NCBI GenBank assembly: GCA_963703325.1
Contig: OY969805.1
Span: forward strand, 682,001 to 746,000
Direction: 5' to 3'
Source of the DNA: Aquilonibacter sp963703325
GTDB lineage: Bacteria > Vulcanimicrobiota > Vulcanimicrobiia > Vulcanimicrobiales > Vulcanimicrobiaceae
DNA: 64,000 nucleotides
Shown here: one piece after another, positions 28,548-36,410 of the stretch
How positions within the stretch are numbered: position 1 is the first letter of the stretch
How the letters are laid out: each line of letters begins with the position of its first letter
Made by a program: the position numbers and the translations under genes
Notes under the pieces: generated by a model
What the model saw: only the letters and a program-made list of their open reading frames with translations
What the model was told of the DNA's origin: nothing
The model's database searches: none

Positions 28548-29179
28548 GCTATTTGTTGGCCCATCCGGCGCACGTCGCGATCCTTGCCGTGGCCCATCTC
28601 GCGCTCGTCGCCGCGGCGCTCGGCACCGCGCTGCTCATCGCACTGCCGCTGGGACTCGCGATCGCTCGCGACGAGCGGGGGTCGCGCATCGTCCTCGGTG
28701 CGCTCGGCGCGCTCTATACGATTCCGTCGCTGGCCCTGCTGGCGCTTCTGGTCGAGATCGTCGGACTCGGTCCCACACCAATCTTCGTCGCGCTGGTCAT
28801 CTACGCGCAGTTCGTGCTGGTGCGCAACGTCGTCGCGGGCGTACGTGCCATCGATCCGGCGCAGCGGGACGCTGCAATCGGGATGGGCATGTCGGCACTG
28901 CAACGGATCGGTCGCGTCGAGCTTCCGCAAGCCTTGCCGGTGATCGTCGGCGGCGTGCGTATCGCCGCGGTCGCGATGATCGCGCTCGCGACGCTTGGCG
29001 GCTACGTCGGCGCGGGAGGTCTTGGTTCGCTGATCTTTATCGGCTTCACGCTGCACCACACCGACGAGATCGTGGCGGGCAGCATCGCGGCATGCTCGCT
29101 CGCGATCGCCGTCGACATCGCGCTACGATTGTTCGAGCGTCTAACCCGTTCGTACCAGCAGGTGCAACGCGAAGCGTGA
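28544..29179 (+). CDS. Quaternary-amine ABC transporter permease, second
   Basis: A 211-residue membrane protein homologous to the first permease: EAA-like loop GIGMGMSALQRIGRVELPQALPV and GGYVGAGGLGSLIFIGFTLHH. The pair of permeases can form a heterodimer, as in OsmU (YehW/YehY). The gene order permease, binding protein, ATPase, permease with three 4-base overlaps makes one transcription unit. Its 3' end overlaps the convergent egtD by 39 bases. Confidence 0.9.
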   Translation: MSYLLAHPAHVAILAVAHLALVAAALGTALLIALPLGLAIARDERGSRIVLGALGALYTIPSLALLALLVEIVGLGPTPIFVALVIYAQFVLVRNVVAGVRAIDPAQRDAAIGMGMSALQRIGRVELPQALPVIVGGVRIAAVAMIALATLGGYVGAGGLGSLIFIGFTLHHTDEIVAGSIAACSLAIAVDIALRLFERLTRSYQQVQREA

Positions 29180-30145
29180 CGCGTGGTCGGTCCACGTCTT
29201 GCGCAGGGCAAACGCGTTTTCGGCCGCAAGTTCCGCGATGTCTGCGTCATCGTATTTGTAGGACGACTCGGTGTGAATGCGCTCGCCGGCGGCGAACGCC
29301 AGGTCAAGATCCAACGCATTGAGATGAGCGCGCTGGTCGACCTTCGACTGCAGATAGGAGTTCACCACGCCCCGCTCTTCGTCGTAATGCACGACGTGAT
29401 CGAACGCCTGTAGATTCAAGTCCCCACCCAGCTCGCGATTGATGCGTGCGAGCAGATTCCGATCGAACGCAGCGGTAACGCCGGTCGGATCGTTGTACGC
29501 AAGCTCGAGCGTCGCCCGGTCTTTCTTTCGATCGACACCGAGCAGCAGACCATCGCCCGGACGCAACGCGCGAGAGACCAGCGCGATCAACCGGCGTGCA
29601 TCGTGCGGCTGGTAATTGCCGAGATTCGAACCCATCAGCATGGCGAGCACCCGCCGCTCAAATGACAACGCTCCTGAGGCGAGCACCGTAAAGTAGTCGC
29701 CGGCATACGCACGAACGCGCAGTCCCGGGAAGTGCTCGACCAGCGCCGCCGACGACGCCCGCAGCGCATCGAGCGAGATATCGATCGGACTGTATCGCAA
29801 GGTGGGCTGCACGCGCAGCGCCTCTTCGATCAGGCGGCGCGTCTTGTTCGCGCTGCCGCTGCCAAGCTCGAGGAAATCGACCGGCTCGTCGAGCACGCGC
29901 ACGATCTCCCATCCCCACTCGTGCAGAATCTCGGTCTCCGCCCGCGTCAGGTAATATTCGGGGAGGTGCGTGATGGCGTCGAAGAGCGCCGATCCCAGAT
30001 CGTCATAGAAATATTTCGACGAGAGGCTCTTTGACTGCGCGGTCAGCCCGTCACGAACGTCTTGTGCGAAGTGGTACCCGGCCGCGGCCCTCGCGAGCTC
30101 GACGATCTCGAGGCGATCCCGAGGGACCGTAATCCTCTGCTGCAT
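29141..30145 (-). CDS. egtD: L-histidine N-alpha-methyltransferase (hercynine synthase)
   Basis: Trimethylates histidine to hercynine with S-adenosylmethionine, the first step to ergothioneine. The 334 residues show the SAM-binding loop FLELGSGSANKTR, the conserved YYLTRAETEIL, GSNLGNYQP (histidine-site Asn), LAYNDPTGVTAAFDRN and the ERIHTESSYKY pair (Glu and Ser that bind the imidazole). These are the residues that separate EgtD from other DUF2260-like methyltransferases. No egtB-like gene is in the window, so either it lies elsewhere or hercynine itself is the product. The convergent ABC transporter next to it imports quaternary amines. Confidence 0.93.
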   Translation of the reverse strand: MQQRITVPRDRLEIVELARAAAGYHFAQDVRDGLTAQSKSLSSKYFYDDLGSALFDAITHLPEYYLTRAETEILHEWGWEIVRVLDEPVDFLELGSGSANKTRRLIEEALRVQPTLRYSPIDISLDALRASSAALVEHFPGLRVRAYAGDYFTVLASGALSFERRVLAMLMGSNLGNYQPHDARRLIALVSRALRPGDGLLLGVDRKKDRATLELAYNDPTGVTAAFDRNLLARINRELGGDLNLQAFDHVVHYDEERGVVNSYLQSKVDQRAHLNALDLDLAFAAGERIHTESSYKYDDADIAELAAENAFALRKTWTDHASRFALHLLVRTG

Positions 30146-30177
30146 GCACCCCTATACCCAGGTTCGGGGGCATTTAG

Positions 30178-30678
30178 TTACGGTTTGGAACAGACGTCTC
30201 GGATCGCGTCCTCGGCCGCCGGATCCGCGGATGTCCCGACGAGGCGAACGTACATCGCCATGTAGGTCTTGCCGCCCACATCGGTCACCAGTAGATCGAC
30301 TTGGCGCTTTTCGTTGGTGACGCCGGGGGAAGAGGTCCCGAATGCCTCGCCGTTGCCGATCATCGAAACGTAGTACGCCGGCTGATTGCCGCAGATCTGG
30401 ATCGTCGACTGTTTGAGCACTTGCGCGTCTTTGACATTGGAACTCGTCATGGCCTTATCGAGATCGATCTTCCCCGGAAATGCCATCAATGCCAGCGAGC
30501 TGTGCTGCGGGCCTCGCCAGACTTGCATGAACGGACCGATCTGCGCAGCCGCCGCATAGCTCGCGGGCGCCTTGAACGTCACCGCATCGCTCGCGCTTCC
30601 ACATCCGCCAAGCGCGAATGCGTACGCGGATACGGCAAGCACCGCAAAGGCCCAATCTTTCAATCGTTGCACGCTCAT
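30178..30678 (-). CDS. Putative lipoprotein, unknown function
   Basis: A 166-residue lipoprotein; the lipobox is ALGGCGSA after a hydrophobic signal. The mature part contains PASYAAAAQIGPFMQVWRGP and STIQICGNQPAYYVSM, a compact alpha/beta pattern with two later Cys. I do not recognise the family. Its ATG overlaps the stop of the upstream lytic transglycosylase as ATGA, so the two act together, plausibly at the cell wall. Confidence 0.7.
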   Translation of the reverse strand: MSVQRLKDWAFAVLAVSAYAFALGGCGSASDAVTFKAPASYAAAAQIGPFMQVWRGPQHSSLALMAFPGKIDLDKAMTSSNVKDAQVLKQSTIQICGNQPAYYVSMIGNGEAFGTSSPGVTNEKRQVDLLVTDVGGKTYMAMYVRLVGTSADPAAEDAIRDVCSKP

Positions 30679-31373
30679 CGTCGCTGCCTTCCACGCTCGT
30701 AACCGGCGATCCGCCCCCAGCGCTCGTAGATCAATGCGATGTAGTCGCGCGTTTCGTCATACGGCGGAACACCGCGATAGCGCTCGACCGCGCCGGGACC
30801 CGCGTTGTACGCCGCAAGCGCTGTGGCATAAGGATCGGCGTAGAGCGGCCGATACGCCGAAACGTAGGATCCAAGCAAGCGCGCCGCACCCGGGATCGCA
30901 CGATATGGATCGAACGGATCGACGCCGTACTCATCCGCCGTTTCGATTTCGAACTGCGCGATGCCGATCGCACCCGCGGAGGAGAGGGCCTGTGGATCGT
31001 ACGCGCTCTCTTGCAGTATCGTTGCAGCAAGAAATTCCGGCGGGAGTGCGCTCGCGCGCGCGGCGCGAACCGTCGCGCCGGCAAGCGTCAGCGAGCCGAT
31101 CGCGGTGATCCGTGGATTGGTGCGCAGGATCGCGCGTGCAATTGCAAGTTGCGCGGACTTGACCGGGCCACCGTCTTGTATCGGGCGGCCGCCGAAGAGC
31201 ACATCGATTTGCGTGGGCGCGGGCCAGCTTAAAGCGGTGTTAATGACGTATTTCAGATTGGGAATTGCCATCGGGTGGCCGAGCGTAGTACGTTCAAAGG
31301 TAGAAGCGCTGCATCCGCACAAAATGGACGCAACGGCTAATATGACGACCGTCCTCGGACGAAGGAAGCGCAC
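30675..31373 (-). CDS. Lytic transglycosylase (SLT domain) lipoprotein
   Basis: Cleaves peptidoglycan with formation of 1,6-anhydromuramic acid. About 232 residues with a signal peptide and lipobox (ASILCGCSA). The SLT domain has its catalytic Glu in ATILQESAYDP, then SSAGAIGIAQF and the late ALAAYNAGPGAVERYRG motif, ending in TRDYIALIYERW. GTG 31373 is chosen, since it gives a regular signal peptide; a TTG at 31394 is possible. The gene is divergent from the hydroxylase at 31376 with only 2 bases between starts, so the promoters must lie inside each other's coding sequence. Confidence 0.9.
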   Translation of the reverse strand: MRFLRPRTVVILAVASILCGCSASTFERTTLGHPMAIPNLKYVINTALSWPAPTQIDVLFGGRPIQDGGPVKSAQLAIARAILRTNPRITAIGSLTLAGATVRAARASALPPEFLAATILQESAYDPQALSSAGAIGIAQFEIETADEYGVDPFDPYRAIPGAARLLGSYVSAYRPLYADPYATALAAYNAGPGAVERYRGVPPYDETRDYIALIYERWGRIAGYERGRQRR

Positions 31374-31375
31374 AC

Positions 31376-31903
31376 ATGGCAGTTGCTGTAGCAATGCTGA
31401 TCGTACTCGTGGTGGGAGATTTCGCGTCGACGTTCTTCTACCACGTCCCTCAACATCTCTGGTTCACGCTGCATCTGCGCACGCACCACGACCGGCGCCG
31501 GTCGTATTGGGATCACGCGGTCCTCTCGACCAATGGTGAAGTCTTGCTCGACGGTTTCCTCGGAGCGGTACCCTATCTGATCGTCGCCGCGTTCGTCTGG
31601 CAGCTCTCCTGGCCGGGCGCCCTGCTTGGCCTGCTACTCGGGCAGCTGCACGTCTGGTGGCGCCATACCACCGAATTGGGCTGGAAGACGCCGGCATGGC
31701 TGCGGACCTTCAGCCGATCCCTGCAGGTCGTGCTCCCCGAGGACCACGACGGCCATCACCGAAACCCCGATATCGAGTTTGGCGATATCTTTCGCTTCTA
31801 TGACGTACCGGCTCAATTTCTGCTGGCCAAACTTGCCCCAACCTCCCGCCGCACGCGCAACGCTGCGCTGCGGCGATCGAAACGGGCCCCGGTGCGCGCC
31901 TAG
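31376..31903 (+). CDS. Fatty acid hydroxylase superfamily membrane protein
   Basis: A 175-residue integral membrane di-iron oxygenase candidate. Three histidine clusters typical of the sterol desaturase/fatty acid hydroxylase group are seen: LRTHHD, HVWWRHTTELG and EDHDGHHRNPDIEFGD. GAAGGAAG precedes ATG 31376. The glycosyltransferase gene for lipid begins 18 bases downstream, so the hydroxylated product might be a lipid that becomes glycosylated; that is inference. The substrate could also be a carotenoid or sterol-like lipid. Confidence 0.82.
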   Translation: MAVAVAMLIVLVVGDFASTFFYHVPQHLWFTLHLRTHHDRRRSYWDHAVLSTNGEVLLDGFLGAVPYLIVAAFVWQLSWPGALLGLLLGQLHVWWRHTTELGWKTPAWLRTFSRSLQVVLPEDHDGHHRNPDIEFGDIFRFYDVPAQFLLAKLAPTSRRTRNAALRRSKRAPVRA

Positions 31904-31921
31904 ACGACAAGCGGAGACTGA

Positions 31922-33118
31922 ATGACCAAACGGGCGCTCTTTCTGATTTCGGACACGGGCGGCGGCCACCGTAGCGCAGCGAACGCTATCACGGCAGCCC
32001 TGGATGAGATCAAGGACCCGTTTGCATTCGAGCACCGCATCGAAGACGTCGCGGCCCATTGCTCCTTCCCGCTGACCCAACTCGGATTAGGCTACAGTAT
32101 GGCGCTGCGCTACGCACCGCCGGTCTACGGCGCACTCTACTACGCCACCAACGGGCGCCGGCGTTACCGTGCCCTGGTCCGTTTCTGCGAACCGCTGTAC
32201 CGCGAACGATTGCGGGATCTCTTCCTTAGTTACCATCCCGACGTCATCGTCTCGGTTCACCCGCTGCTCAACCATGCCGCGCTGCGCGCCCGCGCCGATG
32301 CCGGAATGCAGAATGTGCCGATCGTCACCGTAATCACCGATCTCGGCAAAGTGCACGAGTCTTGGCTCATGCCCGACGCGGACGCCGTTGTCGTCCCGGC
32401 ACGCGAAGTCTACGAGCGCGCACTGTCACGTGGGATTTCTCCCAGCCGTCTGCGGCTGCTCGGCCAGCCGATTCACCCGCGGTTCGACGACGTCACCGGG
32501 ACCAAAGAAGAATTGCGCTCGACGCTTGGATTGCCTAAGGATCGCCTGATCGTGATGCTCATGGCCGGCGGCGAAGGCGGCGGCAAATTGTTGCCTACCG
32601 CGCTCGCGCTCGCGCGATCGAACCTTCCGATTCATTTGCTGATCGTCTGTGGCCGCAACGAACCGCTGCGCATGAAGCTCGAGGAAATTGCGCCGGCGCT
32701 GCCAACGCCGATGACGGTACTCGGCTTTACCGACAAGATTCCCGAATATTTCCGCGCGGTCGATCTGCTGGTCACCAAAGCAGGCCCCGGATCGCTCGCC
32801 GAAGCCAATGCGGCACAACTTCCGGTCGTTGTGTACGATTACGTGCCCGGGCAAGAGCGCGGCAACGTCGAGTTCGTGCGCCACAACGGACTTGGCACGG
32901 TCGCCTTGCACAGTGCCGCCGAAGTCGTGCGCGCGGTTAAAGCAATGATTCGGACGCCTCATCGCCTCGAAGAGATTCGGCGCAATCAAGAGCTGGTAGC
33001 GCCGGTACGCAGTTCACGCCGCATCGCGGCGCTGATCGCGCAGATTGCGGAGACGGGAACGATTCCCGCGCAGGATGATATGCCGGCGCGGGCGCTCGCT
33101 GTCGCCGCCAGTCTCTAG
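31922..33118 (+). CDS. Diacylglycerol glycosyltransferase (MGDG synthase/UgtP-like, GT28)
   Basis: A 398-residue GT-B enzyme that transfers a sugar from UDP-sugar to diacylglycerol. The MGDG-synthase N-domain has ISDTGGGHRSAANAI and FYCEPLY-like context (VRFCEPLYRERL), the C-domain MLMAGGEGGGK and the donor site LVTKAGPGSLAEANAAQLPVVVYDYVPGQERGN. Glucose or galactose cannot be told apart. It is membrane-associated. The upstream hydroxylase-like gene is likely in the same transcript, and an intrinsic terminator at 33190-33222 ends it. Confidence 0.9.
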   Translation: MTKRALFLISDTGGGHRSAANAITAALDEIKDPFAFEHRIEDVAAHCSFPLTQLGLGYSMALRYAPPVYGALYYATNGRRRYRALVRFCEPLYRERLRDLFLSYHPDVIVSVHPLLNHAALRARADAGMQNVPIVTVITDLGKVHESWLMPDADAVVVPAREVYERALSRGISPSRLRLLGQPIHPRFDDVTGTKEELRSTLGLPKDRLIVMLMAGGEGGGKLLPTALALARSNLPIHLLIVCGRNEPLRMKLEEIAPALPTPMTVLGFTDKIPEYFRAVDLLVTKAGPGSLAEANAAQLPVVVYDYVPGQERGNVEFVRHNGLGTVALHSAAEVVRAVKAMIRTPHRLEEIRRNQELVAPVRSSRRIAALIAQIAETGTIPAQDDMPARALAVAASL

Positions 33119-33124
33119 TTCTTT

Positions 33125-33142
33125 GGTTTGCGTACGCAAACC
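33125..33142. repeat. Perfect 18-bp palindrome
   Basis: GGTTTGCGTACGCAAACC reads the same on both strands and lies 6 bases after the glycosyltransferase stop, before the terminator. As RNA it gives a 7-bp stem with a 4-base loop; as DNA it resembles an operator. No nearby start explains an operator here. Confidence 0.6.
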
Positions 33143-33189
33143 GGAACGATAACTGGCTCCTACAGCTCGCTAGCGCAAAAAGAAAAGGG

Positions 33190-33223
33190 AAAGGGACCGG
33201 GGGTGAGCCGGTCCCTTTGTTTT
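33190..33223 (+). terminator. Rho-independent terminator
   Basis: An 11-bp stem (AAAGGGACCGG and its complement) with a 7-base loop, followed by GTTTT on the plus strand. It ends the hydroxylase-glycosyltransferase operon. The A-rich other side (AAAA before the stem) means that it may also stop the convergent sedolisin transcript. Confidence 0.85.
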
Positions 33224-33238
33224 GCCGAAGGTTAGGGA

Positions 33239-35674
33239 TTATAGCGCGTTGGCTAATGCCCAACCTTTAGGTGTGCCGATACCTGCGGCTTGGTTGTATT
33301 GGGTCGCGCTACACGTGTAGGCGATGTTGTTGCCGGAGGTACATGGCGTGTAGTAATCGCTGTAGCCGGTCGATGAGAACAGGCTGTACAGCGTCGAGTT
33401 GAGCCAGCCGAGTTTGGCGCCGTGGAGTTCGTCGGCTTCGATGAACAACGCCACCGATGCCGGTGAGGACCACGACGTTCCGAGGTACTCGGCAAATGCT
33501 CCGCCGGTGTAGACCGCAACGTAGTCAAACGGCAACGAGATGTCCGGTTGGTTACGGCCCGAAGTGATCATTCCGGCGATGCCGCTTTGCCAGCTTGGCT
33601 CGGCAACCACCGTCGAAACGCCGCCGCCGCCGTAGCACGTGTCGTTGACGCCGCCACTGCAGGAGGCATCGCCTGCGGTCACCGTTTCCAGTGCGCCGGT
33701 GCTGCTGTTCTCGGTGAAGTTCACGCCGCCGATCGACGTGAAGTACGGATCACCGGCCGGTGCGCTAACGCCCTTTTCGTTGTCGTTACCGCATTCGTCG
33801 GAGCCCGTGTCACCAGCCGACGCCGAGAACTCGACGCCCTCCGATGCACCTTGTTCGGCGATCGAGTTGGTGGCCGATTCGAACGACGTGTCGCTCGATT
33901 CGCAACCGCCGAACGATGAGTTCACCGCGCTCGCCTTACCATCGGTGAGGACTTGGTTATACGCGTCTTCGATGTTCTGATCGGAGAGCGAACCCTCGTC
34001 GTAGACGATGATGTTGGCGCCCGGAGCGAGACCCGAGATCGTTTGCACGTCGAGGTCGGTTTCCGGATCGTCGGCAGTGCCGCCGCCGTCGACGGCTTCA
34101 TTGGTGATCGTACCGGTTTGCGTAACGCCGGCTGCACTGAGGTAGCTCTTGACGTAGCTGGTGTTGACCGCATCGTCGATGACGATCGCGGCCGTGTAGC
34201 CCGCACCGTTGCAGCCGTGCTGGACCGGGAAGTCAAACGGCTTGGCGACGCCGGTAGCCAGCGTGCCGCTCGAGTTGGTGAGCGGACCGCTGTCCGCGGC
34301 CGCGCCGTTACATCCGCCACTCGGCGCCGCTGTCGGTGACGACGTCGGTGCTGTGGTCGGCGTTGCGGTTGGGGTCGCGGTTGGCGGAGGCGTCGGCGAA
34401 TGCGTCGGCGACGAGGTTGGGGTCGCGGTTGGTGGCGCGGTCGGCGTTGCCGTCGGCTTGGCCGTCGGGCTGGCCGTCGGCGTCGGCGACGGTGTCGCGG
34501 TGCTGCCGCCGCTGAGCGTCAGCGCGGTGGAGTCGACGAAGAAGTTCGTCACTTCGTCGCCGTTTTGCACGCCGTAGAACTTGATCGCTGTGCTCTTGCC
34601 CGCATAGGACGAGAGGTTCACGGTTTCCTTGACGTAGCCGCCGCCGGTGTTGGTCGTGTTGTTGAACGTTTGCACCGTTGTGCCGTTCGCGGTGACATAG
34701 AAGTAGTCGGTCGCCTTATTAGGCTCGTCGCTGCCTACGAAGAGATAGTAGGTCAACGTTGCCGTGCAACCGGCCGGGATCGACACGGTCTGCGAGACGC
34801 CTGGATCGGTGACCGGCGACGAATAACCGTCGATCCACGCGAACCAGCTTCCCTGGTACGCGTACGAACGGTAGTCGTAAATGTCGCCGTTGGGGTCGCT
34901 CCAGTCGACATCACCGGACTCGAAGCCCGGGTTGAGCAGCAACTGTCCGGTGCAGCTGCTAGCGGCGATCCGCATCGAGGCCGGTGCCTCATTGGGGTGG
35001 CCCGGCTGACGCGCCTTGCTGGTCGTCACGCTAATGCGGTGGATCGCGCCGCCCTCTTGATCGACCTGCGTCTGAGCGATCACGACGTTGCTCAGCGACG
35101 CCGTGCTGATGTATTGCGCGATCGACGACGGTACGGTTGCCGTCGTTAGGTTGGTGTAACGTTGGCCGTACTTCCCTTGCTGCACGCTGTGCATTTGGGT
35201 GGAAAAGAAACGCTCCACAGTGGAACTGGGAGCGCTAGCGTCGACGAGCGTACGATTCGAATACCGATGCGTAATCGTGAAACCGGCGTTTTGCAACGCC
35301 GTTACGACCGCCTGTTCCTGTTGCGTCGTCGGTGCGAATTCATTGTTGAACTGCTCCGGAGTGAGGAATTGATGCGAGCCGTTTGGGCCGCTCTGGGACG
35401 CGACGAGCGCATCGAGTTGCGCTTGATTGTTATAGCGCAGCGTCATCGTCACGTTTACCGGAAGGTTTGCTACGCGCCTTCCGAGGTCGGTATATGCGAG
35501 TGCCCCTTTTGTTTGGGGCACCGAAATGAGTGGCGTACTCGGTGTTTGGCTAGTCGCTCCTTGCGGGGAGTTCGACGTCGAGCCGACTCCCGGCAGCGCT
35601 GAGTGACCGCTGCACGCAGTCAACATCATCGCAAATCCTAGCGATCCCGCGAGCACCCGTTGCGAAATGTGCAT
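33239..35674 (-). CDS. Secreted sedolisin (S53) peptidase with internal jelly-roll module and TP linker
   Basis: An 811-residue serine-carboxyl peptidase lipoprotein (lipobox MMLTACSG). The pro-kumamolisin activation domain (LDALVASQSGPNGSHQFLTPEQF, FTITHRYSNRTLVDA) comes first. An inserted module follows (LNPGFESGDVDWSDP to NLSSYAGKSTAIKFYG), then a Thr/Pro/Ser linker near residue 400-455 and the S53 catalytic domain. E and D are in PETDLDVQ near 538, the oxyanion Asp in SASAGDTGS near 619, and the catalytic Ser in GTSWSSPA near 733, with E-x3-D spacing as in sedolisins. Such enzymes work at acid pH. ATG 35674 has AGGAGG 3 bases ahead. Confidence 0.92.
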   Translation of the reverse strand: MHISQRVLAGSLGFAMMLTACSGHSALPGVGSTSNSPQGATSQTPSTPLISVPQTKGALAYTDLGRRVANLPVNVTMTLRYNNQAQLDALVASQSGPNGSHQFLTPEQFNNEFAPTTQQEQAVVTALQNAGFTITHRYSNRTLVDASAPSSTVERFFSTQMHSVQQGKYGQRYTNLTTATVPSSIAQYISTASLSNVVIAQTQVDQEGGAIHRISVTTSKARQPGHPNEAPASMRIAASSCTGQLLLNPGFESGDVDWSDPNGDIYDYRSYAYQGSWFAWIDGYSSPVTDPGVSQTVSIPAGCTATLTYYLFVGSDEPNKATDYFYVTANGTTVQTFNNTTNTGGGYVKETVNLSSYAGKSTAIKFYGVQNGDEVTNFFVDSTALTLSGGSTATPSPTPTASPTAKPTATPTAPPTATPTSSPTHSPTPPPTATPTATPTTAPTSSPTAAPSGGCNGAAADSGPLTNSSGTLATGVAKPFDFPVQHGCNGAGYTAAIVIDDAVNTSYVKSYLSAAGVTQTGTITNEAVDGGGTADDPETDLDVQTISGLAPGANIIVYDEGSLSDQNIEDAYNQVLTDGKASAVNSSFGGCESSDTSFESATNSIAEQGASEGVEFSASAGDTGSDECGNDNEKGVSAPAGDPYFTSIGGVNFTENSSTGALETVTAGDASCSGGVNDTCYGGGGVSTVVAEPSWQSGIAGMITSGRNQPDISLPFDYVAVYTGGAFAEYLGTSWSSPASVALFIEADELHGAKLGWLNSTLYSLFSSTGYSDYYTPCTSGNNIAYTCSATQYNQAAGIGTPKGWALANAL
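34320..34500. repeat. Simple repeat encoding Thr/Pro linker of sedolisin
   Basis: Imperfect short GTCGGC/GTTGGC-type repeats within the sedolisin gene, encoding TPSPTPTASPTAKPTATP and similar. It separates the jelly-roll-like module from the catalytic domain and looks the same as the linker tract in the PLD-like gene at 9895. Confidence 0.7.
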
Positions 35675-35730
35675 AGGCCTCCTATTGAGTAGCAAGAAAT
35701 TCTCGAGCGCAATTTGCGCACGATTGAACT

Positions 35731-35760
35731 AATCTACTGTAAAGAGATTCGGCATTACAA
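35731..35760 (-). promoter_or_regulatory. Possible sigma70-like promoter of the sedolisin gene
   Basis: On the minus strand TTGTAA and TAGATT are separated by 18 bases, in an unusually AT-rich stretch 57 bases ahead of the sedolisin ATG. Fit to consensus is moderate, and the promoter code of this phylum is unknown. Confidence 0.3.
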
Positions 35761-35814
35761 GACGTTAATGTGTTCGATATTGTCCAAAAAAATAGTAGTC
35801 GCTGAAATAGCTTT

Positions 35815-35853
35815 GTCTTACAAAAAGTACGTGGAGCATACTTTTTGTAAGAC
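35815..35853. repeat. 15-bp perfect inverted repeat in AT-rich intergenic stretch
   Basis: GTCTTACAAAAAGTA and its exact complement are separated by 9 bases. The stretch 35690-35880 is much richer in A+T than all neighbouring DNA and holds no convincing gene. A terminator of the minus-strand ROK-SDR operon, or the end of a decayed mobile element, are both possible. Confidence 0.6.
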
Positions 35854-35897
35854 ACACAAGCAAGCGTGCAAGCGTATTCCCCTGCGAACGCAGGCCA

Positions 35898-36410
35898 CTA
35901 AGAATTAGGGCGCTTCGTATTGCGAAGCTCGAACGCGACGAGACCAAGCGGCAGAATAACACCAAGCACACCGATTCCCACGAGCCACAATGCTGCTTGG
36001 CGGACAATCGCGCCGATCGCATCGACCGATAGCCCCAGGTGAAAACTGACGCCGTACGCCATCAGCACGAGCATCACGCAGACCAGACTTCCCACGATGG
36101 TCATGCCTATCGCGCGTATGCTTTCCCCACGCGACACCTCGAGGATCGCGGCTTGCTCGCTCGTCCCACCGAGCATCAGGCCCGCGACTTGATCGTCAAA
36201 ACTCGGGATTTGCAACGGGACGTAGCCGGCGTAGATGTTCCGCGATTGCAGCAGGGTTGCAAAAAACACGATGAAACCGGCGAAGAACCAGTTCCGGATG
36301 AGCATAACCGCGACCACGGCAGCAATCGTAACCGTGTAACTGATGATGCGGCCGGTCGCGATCGTTCGCGCCGCCCGCGGCGTTATTCGACGAGTTTGCG
36401 AGATATCCAC
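35898..36410 (-). CDS. Predicted membrane protein, unknown function
   Basis: A 170-residue protein with four hydrophobic segments: IISYTVTIAAVVAVMLIRNW, FFAGFIVFFATLLQ, MTIVGSLVCVMLVLMAYGV and ALWLVGIGVLGVILPLGLVAF. A cytoplasmic or periplasmic loop between helices 2 and 3 carries SRGESIRA. I do not recognise a family. Its start overlaps the SDR gene by 28 bases, so it belongs to the ROK-SDR operon. A small hairpin (CCTGCG, AA, CGCAGG) lies right after the stop at 35881-35894. Confidence 0.7.
   Translation of the reverse strand: MDISQTRRITPRAARTIATGRIISYTVTIAAVVAVMLIRNWFFAGFIVFFATLLQSRNIYAGYVPLQIPSFDDQVAGLMLGGTSEQAAILEVSRGESIRAIGMTIVGSLVCVMLVLMAYGVSFHLGLSVDAIGAIVRQAALWLVGIGVLGVILPLGLVAFELRNTKRPNS

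Noticed and set aside
35714..35908. 64-residue open frame in the AT-rich intergenic stretch
   Set aside because: No ribosome site, no motif, crosses the 15-bp inverted repeat; coding not supported.
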